This document shows, one piece after another, positions 1 to 6,521 of a stretch of 17,880 nt of DNA. This DNA comes from Oscillospiraceae bacterium (GTDB lineage Bacteria; Bacillota_A; Clostridia; Oscillospirales; Oscillospiraceae). The notes beneath the pieces are model-generated. The model had not been told where the DNA came from. It made no database searches and was given only the letters and a program-made list of their open reading frames with translations. Numbering within the stretch: position 1 is the stretch's first letter; every line of letters starts with the position of its first letter. Location of the stretch: positions 1 to 17,880 of the forward strand of contig JAFUES010000072.1 of assembly GCA_017470325.1 (NCBI GenBank), read 5' to 3'. The position numbers and the translations under genes were made by a program.

Positions 1-492
1 ATAGACGCCGGCGAAACCGGCAGCGGAACCCCTGCGCTTATTCATAAGCCAGTACCATTCCCATGCACCGTTCTTACCCTGGAAAGCAATACGGTTTCTA
101 CGCAGCTTCATAGGCTCCCACTGGGTCACCGCTTCGGGTTCATTCTCCCCGTAATAGTTCTCTCCGAAAATCTCACGCTCTGTGGGAAGCCGCAGAAGGT
201 CACCGTTTTCAAAAGCAACCATTCTCTCACGCAGGTCAGCCGGGAAACGGTCAAGAATTTCTCCCTTGAGTGCCGTCCGCAGGTCAGAAGCGTCAAAGCC
301 GCCCCTGTTGGTATCTTCCTCATTCATGGCGTACTCGTCAGCCAGACAATCCACCAGGCAGAAAATCATACCGTCCTGCTCCTGCTTCATAGCCATTGCT
401 TCTACTTCCTCACCATCGGTGAGAGTAAAGGAGATAACGTCACCAACCTGGTAAGTGTCGGTGTCTATCTCATTGGTTCTAAACAACTTCAT
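1..492 (-). CDS. DUF6273-like element protein, partial
   Basis: This reading frame stays open to the window edge: 164 codons are present and the C-terminus is missing. It begins at the ATG at 492, eight bases after a strong AAGGAGG, and follows the helicase stop by about 20 bp, so it is the next gene of the leftward operon. The protein has an acidic N-terminal region with many Met and Glu residues. Later comes a segment with L-P-T-E-R-E-I-F, then W-E-P-M-K-L-R-R-N-R and W-E-W-Y-W-L-M-N-K-R near the cut end. This arginine/tryptophan pattern resembles DUF6273-type domains found in phages and mobile elements of Firmicutes. The function is unknown. The coordinates and strand are secure; the family call is from memory of the pattern. 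Confidence 0.75.
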   Translation of the reverse strand, partial: MKLFRTNEIDTDTYQVGDVISFTLTDGEEVEAMAMKQEQDGMIFCLVDCLADEYAMNEEDTNRGGFDASDLRTALKGEILDRFPADLRERMVAFENGDLLRLPTEREIFGENYYGENEPEAVTQWEPMKLRRNRIAFQGKNGAWEWYWLMNKRRGSAAGFAGVY

Positions 493-512
493 TGTGTAGT
501 CCTCCTTAATAT

Positions 513-1895
513 TCATTGTTTGATTGTGCAACCGCATTTGCGGTAGTTGGTGCAGCGTTTCTTGTAAGACTTGAGAAGGGACTTGATATTGTCCACGTAA
601 TCATACACAACGGGTTGCTGCTTACCCTCAAAGGTTCTTGCCACCCGTCCTACGCTCTGTACAATGACTGCGTAATCCTTCTGGGGTGTAGTCAAGAACA
701 ACCTGTCCAGTCTGGGAATGTCCAGACCTTCTTTTGCCAGTGAGTAGGTTGCGAACAGATACCTTTTCGCTCCCGTCCTCATGTCCTCAATGGCTTGCTC
801 CCTCTCTGCTTTCAGTGCTTTGGTGGTCATCTTTCCGTCAATCACCGCAGCCTGCGCTTTCAGTGACGGGGGCAACTGCTCATACAGGTTCTTTAGGTGG
901 TCTACCCTTTCTGACAGTATCAAGCAGTAGTGGTCACGGTTGGCTACCAGGTCACCCACAATCTGCTTGTTCCGTTCCTCCGTTTCCGTAAGGTAGGTAA
1001 TCATGCGGGCATAATTGATAGTGCCGTCACTGTTCAGAAATACAGGGGAAAGACCTACTCCCGTTCCCTGCGGGTGTACCTCCACGGTCATCACCCTTGA
1101 CGCTACAGCTTCATCCGGGACTGTCCAGACCACTTCACCAAGCATGGCGTAGGTTGCCTTTATCAGTCCGTCCGCACGGTGTACCGTGGCAGACAAGCCG
1201 TACTTGTGTCTTGCCCTTAAAGCGTTCAGTACCTTGCTGAACTGCGTTACCGCTGTAGGAGTTCCGCTTACCCTGTGGCACTCGTCCACAATGATACAGT
1301 CCCATTCATCCTTGAACTGTTCCAGGTCTACTTTGCACATTGTCTGGATTGTGGCAAAAGTCATTGTTTCACCAATGTTCACCATGCCCTCCGTGATAGT
1401 TCCCAGTTTGTCTGGGTCAATGTACTGTTCAGCCCTGGTCTTGCTCTGGTTCAGCAGGTCTTTGGTATGGGTCAGCCAGAGAGTTTTCACCCCCAGGTCA
1501 CAGGCAAGTGCTATACCCATCTGTGTTTTCCCGCTCCCTGCCGGGGACTGCAAGATACCATAGTGGTTAATCAACAGTGCCGCTACCGCTTCTTCCTGGT
1601 AGTCATAGAGCGGTACATAACCGCCGTAGTCCACCTTCCGCTGCTTCGCAAAGAGAAGGTTCATATCTCCTTCCAGAAGCCCCAGAATTGACCGTAGACA
1701 GCCAAAGGGAAGGGTTAGGGTGTTTTCCTTCATGGAGTACAAGAACAGCTTCTTTGGGGTGTTTCCTGTCCACAAGTGCATACGCACTTTCTTCTGATAC
1801 TCTGGGTTCACCAGTTCAAGGTTCTCTTTGCACCACACCATAAGCGCAGGGGACGGATTGGTGATTTTCAGTTGACTTCCTATCTCTATGAACAT
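513..1895 (-). CDS. SF2 DEAD/DEAH-type (DECH) helicase
   Basis: A superfamily 2 ATP-dependent helicase/translocase of about 460 residues, probably acting in replication or recombination of the element. Numbering from the upstream GTG at 1898, it has about 95 non-helicase residues, then motif Q-like D-Y-Q-E-E (99-103), Walker A S-P-A-G-S-G-K-T (118-125), Walker B V-D-E-C-H-R (204-209), motif III S-A-T (236-238), motif V around T-Y-S-L-A-K-E-G-L-D-I (384-394) and motif VI Q-S-V-G-R-V-A-R (414-421). All ATPase motifs look intact. The C-terminus is basic and has a C-G-C cluster. The ATG at 1895 overlaps the stop of the RecU-like gene (TGATG), implying coupled translation. The GTG one codon earlier has slightly better spacing from GGAGG and is an alternative start. 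Its pairing with a RecU-like nuclease fits a phage replication/recombination cassette. Confidence 0.9.
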   Translation of the reverse strand: MFIEIGSQLKITNPSPALMVWCKENLELVNPEYQKKVRMHLWTGNTPKKLFLYSMKENTLTLPFGCLRSILGLLEGDMNLLFAKQRKVDYGGYVPLYDYQEEAVAALLINHYGILQSPAGSGKTQMGIALACDLGVKTLWLTHTKDLLNQSKTRAEQYIDPDKLGTITEGMVNIGETMTFATIQTMCKVDLEQFKDEWDCIIVDECHRVSGTPTAVTQFSKVLNALRARHKYGLSATVHRADGLIKATYAMLGEVVWTVPDEAVASRVMTVEVHPQGTGVGLSPVFLNSDGTINYARMITYLTETEERNKQIVGDLVANRDHYCLILSERVDHLKNLYEQLPPSLKAQAAVIDGKMTTKALKAEREQAIEDMRTGAKRYLFATYSLAKEGLDIPRLDRLFLTTPQKDYAVIVQSVGRVARTFEGKQQPVVYDYVDNIKSLLKSYKKRCTNYRKCGCTIKQ

Positions 1896-2314
1896 CACAA
1901 CATATCCTCCATGTTCTCAATCCACTGCTCAAAGGTAGGATAGGCGGGGAACTCTTTTTCGGTGATAGTCCCTTCATTGTGCAACTGCCGCATACACAGG
2001 TCATCGTAATGTACCATGTAGATTGAACCGTCAGTCAGCTTCATTGCAAAGTAGCAATAAGCATTTCCTCTGGTTTCCCACATCGTCATAGCCCCTTCCT
2101 GGTTCCCTTCGATACGGGAGAGAGGGAAACGGTTGTTGGAACATACCTTGCAGTCAATAAGAACCGCTACGTTATTCCTTACCGCTATCACGTCTGCGGG
2201 TTGCCCGGTCTGGTTTTGCGCCATATCATGCGCCCACCACCCGTGCTGTGCAAGCAGGTCACACAGTTCCGCTTCAAATCGAACACCCATTGTCCGATTG
2301 TCTAATGGCTTCAT
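1895..2314 (-). CDS. RecU-like PD-(D/E)XK nuclease (VRR/Holliday-resolvase type)
   Basis: A 139-residue protein with a PD-(D/E)XK nuclease pattern: G-Q-P-A-D (37-41), I-D-C-K (53-56), then F-P-L-S-R-I-E and Q72. This order matches RecU-family Holliday junction resolvases and related phage nucleases; D41, D54 and K56 are the likely catalytic set. It is shorter than typical cellular RecU. The start at 2314 was chosen because GGAGGTAGGTG lies just upstream and because the region further upstream is occupied by a 48-codon gene in another frame, which makes the longer 166-aa reading unlikely. Its stop overlaps the helicase start. It probably processes branched DNA during element replication. A VRR-NUC-type nuclease is the main alternative. 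Confidence 0.75.
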   Translation of the reverse strand: MKPLDNRTMGVRFEAELCDLLAQHGWWAHDMAQNQTGQPADVIAVRNNVAVLIDCKVCSNNRFPLSRIEGNQEGAMTMWETRGNAYCYFAMKLTDGSIYMVHYDDLCMRQLHNEGTITEKEFPAYPTFEQWIENMEDML

Positions 2315-2324
2315 GTCATAACAC

Positions 2325-2471
2325 CTACCTCCATTCATAATCCTTGCCGTACTTCTTTCTGTACCATTCTTCAAACTGCTTTCTGTGTTCTTCATCCCGG
2401 AAATAATCTTCCACTTTCTTCATCAGAATGGTACAGAATGACGGCTTGTCCTCAAGCAGCACAGTCAGCAT
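2325..2471 (-). CDS. 48-aa small protein of unknown function
   Basis: A short reading frame starts at the ATG at 2471, two bases after the stop of the upstream helix-turn-helix-like gene, and ends 10 bases before the RecU-like start. The peptide begins M-L-T-V-L-L-E-D-K-P. It is charged and probably helical, with an aromatic-rich tail (E-E-W-Y-R-K-K-Y-G-K-D-Y-E-W-R). No family is recognised. The tight fit between two neighbours (gap 2 bp, then 10 bp), and the fact that its end carries the GGAGG used by the next gene, argue that it is real. It has no obvious strong ribosome site of its own and may depend on translational coupling. Confidence 0.65.
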   Translation of the reverse strand: MLTVLLEDKPSFCTILMKKVEDYFRDEEHRKQFEEWYRKKYGKDYEWR

Positions 2472-2473
2472 AC

Positions 2474-2692
2474 TCACGCTTCGTGGACGAACCCTTTTTC
2501 GTATTCATCCAGAATGACAGTGGTTTCCCGGATGATTGAGTCAGCTTTTGCACCTTTCCGGGTTCCTGCAAAGACAGAACTTACTTCGGTTTTGTCGGTA
2601 ACAATGTCTCTCTGACCCAACTGATAAATCAGCCACACGAAAGAGAGTCGGTGCTTTTTCAAGCGGTCACGAATGTTATCAAGTTCCTCCAC
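2474..2692 (-). CDS. Small helix-turn-helix-like protein, first gene of the leftward operon
   Basis: 72 residues, starting at a GTG placed eight bases after AAAGGAGG. The middle (about 15-65) reads W-L-I-Y-Q-L-G-Q-R-D-I-V-T-D-K-T-E-V-S-S-V-F-style helices with a conserved-looking T-R-K-G-A-K-A-D segment. This resembles small DNA-binding or Cro-like proteins found at this place in Clostridia phages. Being first in the operon and divergent from the XRE repressor, it could be a Cro-like antirepressor/regulator or an excision factor. This is inference; no catalytic motif is visible. Its mRNA leader from the leftward promoter is about 170 nt long. Confidence 0.65.
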   Translation of the reverse strand: MEELDNIRDRLKKHRLSFVWLIYQLGQRDIVTDKTEVSSVFAGTRKGAKADSIIRETTVILDEYEKGFVHEA

Positions 2693-2732
2693 GTCCTTTA
2701 CCTCCTTTCCCTGTTTTTCTTGTAAACATTAG

Positions 2733-2761
2733 TTGACAAACAAGGCTCCAATGCTTATAAT
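2733..2761 (+). promoter_or_regulatory. Consensus sigma-A promoter, rightward (repressor/recombinase)
   Basis: A perfect TTGACA (2733-2738), a 17-bp spacer, and a perfect TATAAT (2756-2761). Transcription should begin near 2768, giving a leader of about 177 nt before the repressor ATG at 2945. It points toward the leftward promoter at 2869-2897, so the two transcripts overlap. Confidence 0.75.
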
Positions 2762-2771
2762 AGAACTGCCA

Positions 2772-2783
2772 GGTTCAAGAACC
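2772..2783. repeat. Short palindrome at the rightward transcription start
   Basis: GGTTCAAGAACC lies 4-15 bp past the predicted start of the rightward promoter. A further GAAC at 2763-2766 makes a GAAC/GTTC/GAAC series. It could be an operator for a Cro-like protein. The loop is too short for an RNA hairpin. Confidence 0.4.
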
Positions 2784-2799
2784 ATTGAAAACCCTGCGG

Positions 2800-2834
2800 G
2801 CAAAATCTATAGCCCCGGAGGGCGGGATTTTTGC
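2800..2834. repeat. Imperfect stem-loop in the overlapping leaders
   Basis: GCAAAATC (2800-2807) pairs with GATTTTTGC (2826-2834) with one bulge. An inner GCCC-CGGA-GGGC hairpin lies at 2812-2823. CCCTGCG is directly repeated on both sides (2792-2798 and 2836-2842). The element lies in both leader RNAs. It has no clean U-tract, so a terminator role is not supported. Confidence 0.4.
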
Positions 2835-2842
2835 ACCCTGCG

Positions 2843-2858
2843 AACAACTTTTGTTGTT
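2843..2858. repeat. Inverted repeat AACAAC-TTTT-GTTGTT
   Basis: Six-base arms with a four-base loop, located just after the predicted start of the leftward transcript (near 2862). It could form a 5'-end hairpin in that RNA or serve as a protein site. Confidence 0.4.
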
Positions 2859-2863
2859 TACAG

Positions 2864-2890
2864 TCCCTATTATAATCACCATCATAGGGA
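2864..2890. promoter_or_regulatory. Repressor operator 1 (CCCTA-N15-TAGGG)
   Basis: TCCCTAT and ATAGGGA form 7-bp inverted arms. The core CCCTA (2865-2869), 15 bases, TAGGG (2885-2889) covers the -10 of the leftward promoter. The same format recurs at 2899-2923. It is likely bound by the adjacent XRE repressor. Confidence 0.65.
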
Positions 2891-2897
2891 TTGTCAA
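2869..2897 (-). promoter_or_regulatory. Consensus sigma-A promoter, leftward (replication operon)
   Basis: On the minus strand: a perfect TTGACA (2897-2892), a 17-bp spacer, and a perfect TATAAT (2874-2869). It should start near 2862 and drive the operon from 2692 leftward. The -10 lies in operator 1 and the -35 lies exactly in the gap between operators 1 and 2, as expected for a repressed early promoter. Confidence 0.8.
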
Positions 2898-2898
2898 G

Positions 2899-2923
2899 CC
2901 CTATTTTGAAAAATATTTTAGGG
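2899..2923. promoter_or_regulatory. Repressor operator 2 (CCCTA-N15-TAGGG)
   Basis: CCCTA (2899-2903), 15 bases, TAGGG (2919-2923): the same half-sites and spacing as operator 1, 34 bp centre to centre. It ends just before the ribosome site of the repressor gene, so it could also mediate autoregulation. Confidence 0.62.
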
Positions 2924-2944
2924 ATTTTGAAAGGAGTAATCACT

Positions 2945-3331
2945 ATGGTATTTATGGAACGGTTGGAAGCCCTTTTGAAAGAACGCAGGCTTACATGGAA
3001 AGAAGTTTCTACCCAGTGCCATATTGGACGGAACCAGAAGAAGTATTGGCAGGATAATGAGATTATCCCCGGTACGGAAACGCTTTTGAAGTTGGCAAAC
3101 TTCTTTGGTGTCTCAACGGATTATCTGCGGGGAACCGATACCCTCAAGGAAGAAGCCCTAAACATTCTGGATAATCAAACTATTACCCTCTCTGCAAGAG
3201 AAGCGCAGTTTATCTTCAAGTACCGCAAACTGGATGATGAAGGACGCACTATGGTAGAGAGTACCCTTATCCAAGAACTCCGTAGAATTGCCACAGATAA
3301 AGGGGAAGCAGATACCGCCAGTGTCGGGTAA
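2945..3331 (+). CDS. XRE-family (HTH_3) repressor
   Basis: 128 residues. A helix-turn-helix domain spans about residues 5-62 (M-E-R-L-E-A-L-L-K-E-R start; T-W-K-E-V-S; ending F-G-V-S-T-D-Y-L-R-G, a hallmark of phage/ICE XRE repressors). The C-terminal 65 residues are helical and charged and carry no S24 peptidase motif, so RecA-stimulated self-cleavage is not expected. The start at 2945 was chosen because AAAGGAG lies eight bases upstream; the reading frame extends further upstream without a ribosome site. It is co-directional with the recombinase, 27 bp away. It probably binds the two CCCTA-N15-TAGGG sites directly upstream and keeps the leftward operon silent. Confidence 0.88.
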   Translation: MVFMERLEALLKERRLTWKEVSTQCHIGRNQKKYWQDNEIIPGTETLLKLANFFGVSTDYLRGTDTLKEEALNILDNQTITLSAREAQFIFKYRKLDDEGRTMVESTLIQELRRIATDKGEADTASVG

Positions 3332-3358
3332 TCAGCATAGCGGAGTGGAGGAAGAACC

Positions 3359-4870
3359 ATGTATGAGGATATAAAAACAGCCTGCCTTTACGTGAGATAT
3401 TCCAGTAACAACCAGACGGAACAATCCATTGAAGGACAGACAAGAGTATGCCAGGAGTTTTGCAAACGGCATAATATCAAAATTGTGGAGGTCTACGCAG
3501 ACAGGGCTACGTCTGCCAGTAAGGATATAGAGAAGCGTGTGAACTTCCTCAAGATGATAAAGGACAGTGAGAAGGATTTATTTGACGCAGTAGTAGTCTA
3601 TAAGTTAGACCGCTTCTCCCGCTCCCGGTATGATATGGCAAACTATAAGTACCGCTTGAAGAAGAACGGTGTGCAGCTTATTTCAGCCACAGAGAATATC
3701 ACTACTGACCCGGAAGGTATTATCCTTGAGTCTGTCCTTGAAGGTATGGCAGAGTTCTATAGTGCGGAACTGTCCCAGAAGATAAACCGTGGACTGCGGG
3801 AGTCAGCCTATAAGCACAACTCTATAGGCGGGTCTATCCCCCTGGGCTATAAGACCGTAGACAAGAAATTGGTCATAGATGAAGAAACGGCTCCCATTGT
3901 CCGGGAAGCGTTCAGAATGTACGCAGAAGGTCACACCGTTGCGGAGATATGCAGAACCTTTAATGCCAAAGGGTACAAAACCTCAAAGGGAACCCGCTTC
4001 GGCAAGAGTTCATTCAGCAAGATATTCCGCAATGAACGATATATAGGAGTCTACCAATTCCATGAATACCGGGCAGAGGACGTGATACCACCTATCATTG
4101 ACAGGAAATTGTTTGACCAAGTACAAGCCCGTCTGTCATCCCAGAAGCCGTCTGGAACCTACAAGGCAAAGAGAGTATTCCTTCTGTCTGGAAAGCTATT
4201 CTGCGGGCATTGTGGCTCCCGTATGAACGGGAACAGCAACGGCAGCGGGGGCTACAGTTACTATGAGTGCTACGGCAAGAAGAACAAGCACAAAGAGTGT
4301 ACCAAGCGGAACCTGCGGAAAGAGTTTATTGAAATGGTGGTTGCCCGTGACGCTATGGCACTTCTCACGGATGAAAACATAGAAGTCATAGCAGATACCG
4401 CAGTCCGTCAGAACGTCTATGAGATTGAAGCAACCTCCAACATTCCATCCATCAAAGACAGGCTCCATGAGACACAGCTTTCCCTTGACAACCTTGCCAA
4501 AGCTATAGAAGGTGGACAAGCCCCGGAAACTCTGGTCAAGCGCATGGTGGAGTTGGAGAAAGACAAAAAGACCCTTGAGACTGAACTACACAAAGAGGAA
4601 AAGGGAGTTGTGTACCTGCAAAAGCCCCAAGTCATCTACTGGTTAGAACAGTTCAAGAGTGGTGATATAGAGGATGAAGATTTTAGAAGAATGGTGATAG
4701 ACCTGTTTGTGAACTCTGTCACAGTATGGGACGAACCAGACGATTATTTCAAGATAACGATTGCCTACAATCTCACGTCCCTACCGACAAAAACGTACCG
4801 CCTACAGAAAGGCGGTACGTTGTCGGATTTAGAACGCACTGCACCAAGTGGGGCATCAACGAAGTGCTGA
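3359..4870 (+). CDS. Large serine recombinase (site-specific integrase)
   Basis: 503 residues; catalyses integration and, with a partner factor, excision of the element. An N-terminal resolvase domain (about 8-150) has Y-V-R-Y-S-S-N-N-Q with the likely nucleophile S15 and the D-R-F-S-R-S-R helix (84-90). A recombinase domain follows (about 158-262, G-S-I-P-L-G-Y). Then a zinc ribbon has C282/C285 and C304/C314, and a Lys/Glu-rich coiled-coil stretch spans about 395-450. The start has GGAGG seven bases upstream. The last roughly 10 codons run across the attachment junction: the DNA after about 4840 also encodes conserved host permease residues in another frame, so the C-terminal tail is probably host-derived. 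An ATG in the permease frame follows the TGA by two bases. Confidence 0.93.
   Translation: MYEDIKTACLYVRYSSNNQTEQSIEGQTRVCQEFCKRHNIKIVEVYADRATSASKDIEKRVNFLKMIKDSEKDLFDAVVVYKLDRFSRSRYDMANYKYRLKKNGVQLISATENITTDPEGIILESVLEGMAEFYSAELSQKINRGLRESAYKHNSIGGSIPLGYKTVDKKLVIDEETAPIVREAFRMYAEGHTVAEICRTFNAKGYKTSKGTRFGKSSFSKIFRNERYIGVYQFHEYRAEDVIPPIIDRKLFDQVQARLSSQKPSGTYKAKRVFLLSGKLFCGHCGSRMNGNSNGSGGYSYYECYGKKNKHKECTKRNLRKEFIEMVVARDAMALLTDENIEVIADTAVRQNVYEIEATSNIPSIKDRLHETQLSLDNLAKAIEGGQAPETLVKRMVELEKDKKTLETELHKEEKGVVYLQKPQVIYWLEQFKSGDIEDEDFRRMVIDLFVNSVTVWDEPDDYFKITIAYNLTSLPTKTYRLQKGGTLSDLERTAPSGASTKC
4784..4826. repeat. Strong stem-loop at the 3' end of the recombinase gene
   Basis: AACGTACCGCCT (4792-4803) and AGGCGGTACGTT (4810-4821) are perfect 12-bp arms around a 6-base loop, extended by CCGAC/GTCGG with three bulged bases on the left. 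It ends about 15 bp before the inferred junction, and no T-tract follows. It may be an integrase-associated site, an RNA structure limiting read-through, or a leftover terminator. Confidence 0.6.
4838..4862. other. Element/host attachment junction (att, inferred)
   Basis: Sequence left of this interval is the recombinase gene; sequence right of it encodes K-W-G-I-N-E-V, a conserved segment of BMP-type ABC permeases. Large serine recombinases usually sit next to their att site. The exact 2-bp crossover cannot be set from one junction. Confidence 0.6.
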
Positions 4871-5559
4871 GCATGATCATGTTCAACTGGATCGCCTTCT
4901 ACCTGTCCAACTTCATCGCCGGTCTCCCGGCTATCCACAGCGACGGAACAGCAGACGCCACCAAAAACATTTCCGACAACGCCAGCACATTGCTCAGTAA
5001 AGATCTGATCAACAATCTGGGACTGGCTCCTACCGCTAACTGGGGCATCATAGTGGCTATCATCATGACCGTTCTGGTTTGGTTCATCATCGAAAAGACC
5101 ACTCTGGGCTATGAGCTCAAAGCCGTAGGCTACAACAAATTCGCCGCGGAATACGGCGGCATCCATGTGAACCGCTCCATCCTCACCGCGCTGGCCATCT
5201 CCGGCGCCCTGGCGGGTCTGGGCGGCGCCCTGCAGCTGATGGGTATGGGCAGCCGTATCTCTGTCTTCTCCTCCCAAGAGGGCTTTGGCTTCGCCGGTAT
5301 CGTGGTGGCCCTGATCGGCTGCTCCAATCCCTTCGGCGTACTCGTCGCCGGTGTCTTTTACGGCGCGTTGATGTACGGCGGCAGCAAGCTGAACTTGGTA
5401 GGCGCCCCCACACAGCTTATCAATGTCATTGTAGGTACCGTAGTATTCTTTATTGCTATTTCCGTTATCTTTAGCAACATCAAGTATCTAAAAAAAGCGC
5501 CCAAAGAAAAACCTGCTCCGGCTGCAGCCACTGACGGAAAGGACGGTGCTGAGAAATGA
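4840..5559 (+). pseudogene. 3' fragment of a nucleoside ABC permease (YufP/NupP-like), interrupted by the element
   Basis: About 238 codons of a multi-spanning inner-membrane permease of the BMP/ribose-type ABC class. It begins mid-protein at C-T-K-W-G-I-N-E-V and ends in a charged Lys/Ala-rich tail. Visible family features are the K-W-G-x-N-E-V helix start, W-F-I-I-E-K-T-T-L-G-Y-E-L-K-A-V-G (the cytoplasmic loop that contacts the ATPase) and G-A-L-A-G-L-G-G-A-L-Q-L. The N-terminal part is missing and presumably lies beyond the other end of the element. Its stop overlaps the next permease start (ATGA). An ATG at 4873, two bases after the recombinase TGA, could allow re-initiation to give a truncated product; this is inference. 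Excision would be expected to restore the gene. Confidence 0.82.
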
Positions 5560-6500
5560 CAAACTTCATCAATTCTTTCGGTATTATTCTTTACGCCACG
5601 CTGATCTATTCCACCCCTCTGATTTACGCCGCACTGGGCTCCTGCTTCTCTGAAGTCTCCGGCGTGGTCAACATCGGCATCGAGGGTATGATGACCGCCG
5701 GGGCCTTCACGGGTACCGTAGTGGCCTACTTCACCGGCAACCCCTGGATCGGCTTTTTGTGCGGCGGTCTGGCCGGCGCTTTCTTCGGGATGCTCCACGC
5801 CATCGCCACCGTGAACTTGGGTGCGGATCAGACCATCGCCGGTACCGCCATCAACATGCTGGGCCCCGGCATCGTGATCATGATTGCCAAGGTTCTCTTT
5901 AATTCCACCGATACCATTCCCCTGGAAGCCAGCATGAAGATCCCCCGTCTTTTCAGGGGTGTCTTTGATACCTCTACTGTGTTTGGTCGCTTCCTGGACA
6001 ACGTCTTTGCCAATTACGCCTCCACCTATCTGGTGTTCCTGGCAGTCCTCATTGTGTGGTTCGTGTTTTACAAGACCCGCTTCGGCCTGCGTCTGCGGGC
6101 CTGCGGTGAACATCCCCAGGCCTGTGAGACTCTGGGCATCAACGTGATCAGGATGCGTTTCCTGTGCGTGTGCATCTCCGGCTTCCTGTCCGGTCTGGGC
6201 GGCGCCTGCGTCACCATGGCCATTTCCACCCAGTTCCGTCCCATCTCTATCGTGGGCCAGGGCTTCATCGCCATCGCCGCCGTCATCTTCGGCAAGTTCC
6301 GTCCCCAGGGCGCCCTGCTGGGCTGCCTGCTGTTCGGCTTCTGCTCCGGCCTGAAGGTGGTCCTGGGTTCTTCCTCGGGCATCAACATGCAGCTGATTTC
6401 CATGATCCCCTATGTGGTCACGGTCATTGTGCTGATCCTGTTCGTGGGCAAGTCCCGCGTGCCCTCCGCCAACGGCAAGCCCTACGTCAAGGCAAAGTAA
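5556..6500 (+). CDS. Nucleoside ABC transporter permease (YufQ/NupQ-like)
   Basis: 314 residues, strongly hydrophobic, with about 8-10 membrane segments. It is the second permease of a BMP-lipoprotein-type ABC importer for nucleosides. Typical features are S-G-V-V-N-I-G-I-E-G-M-M near residue 38, Y-K-T-R-F-G-L-R-L-R-A-C-G-E-H-P (the ATPase-contact loop, about 173-188) and G-F-L-S-G-L-G-G-A in a later helix. The start overlaps the stop of the first permease by ATGA, the usual arrangement for this heterodimer. Here its partner is truncated by the inserted element, so the transporter is probably non-functional in the integrated state. Expression would depend on read-through from the element or an unseen promoter. 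Confidence 0.92.
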   Translation: MTNFINSFGIILYATLIYSTPLIYAALGSCFSEVSGVVNIGIEGMMTAGAFTGTVVAYFTGNPWIGFLCGGLAGAFFGMLHAIATVNLGADQTIAGTAINMLGPGIVIMIAKVLFNSTDTIPLEASMKIPRLFRGVFDTSTVFGRFLDNVFANYASTYLVFLAVLIVWFVFYKTRFGLRLRACGEHPQACETLGINVIRMRFLCVCISGFLSGLGGACVTMAISTQFRPISIVGQGFIAIAAVIFGKFRPQGALLGCLLFGFCSGLKVVLGSSSGINMQLISMIPYVVTVIVLILFVGKSRVPSANGKPYVKAK

Positions 6501-6521
6501 TTCCCGCAGTTTTTTCACAGT

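Larger units (their letters stand above)
1..4850. mobile_element. Right end of an integrated prophage-like element
   Basis: This AT-richer block carries a leftward replication-type operon, an XRE repressor and a large serine recombinase, then ends abruptly inside a GC-rich host permease gene. The left end lies outside the window, so size and type (phage, satellite or integrative conjugative element) cannot be fixed. No capsid, terminase or conjugation gene is visible. The right boundary is inferred to about 25 bp, from where the recombinase reading frame ends and where conserved permease residues (K-W-G-I-N-E-V) begin. The layout of repressor, then recombinase, then attachment site is common in Clostridia elements. 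Confidence 0.88.

Noticed and set aside
2892..2918. Second rightward promoter (TTGTCA, TATTTT) close to the repressor
   Set aside because: The spacer is only 15 bp and both boxes deviate from consensus; kept only as a weak alternative to the promoter at 2733-2761.
2895..2944. Earlier start for the XRE repressor (frame open from 2891)
   Set aside because: The upstream codons overlap the operators and have no ribosome site, while AAAGGAG is correctly placed for the ATG at 2945.
4726..4839. Upstream extension of the permease frame into the recombinase gene
   Set aside because: The extension lies over recombinase coding sequence, encodes non-permease residues and has no ribosome site. It is a chance open frame across the junction.
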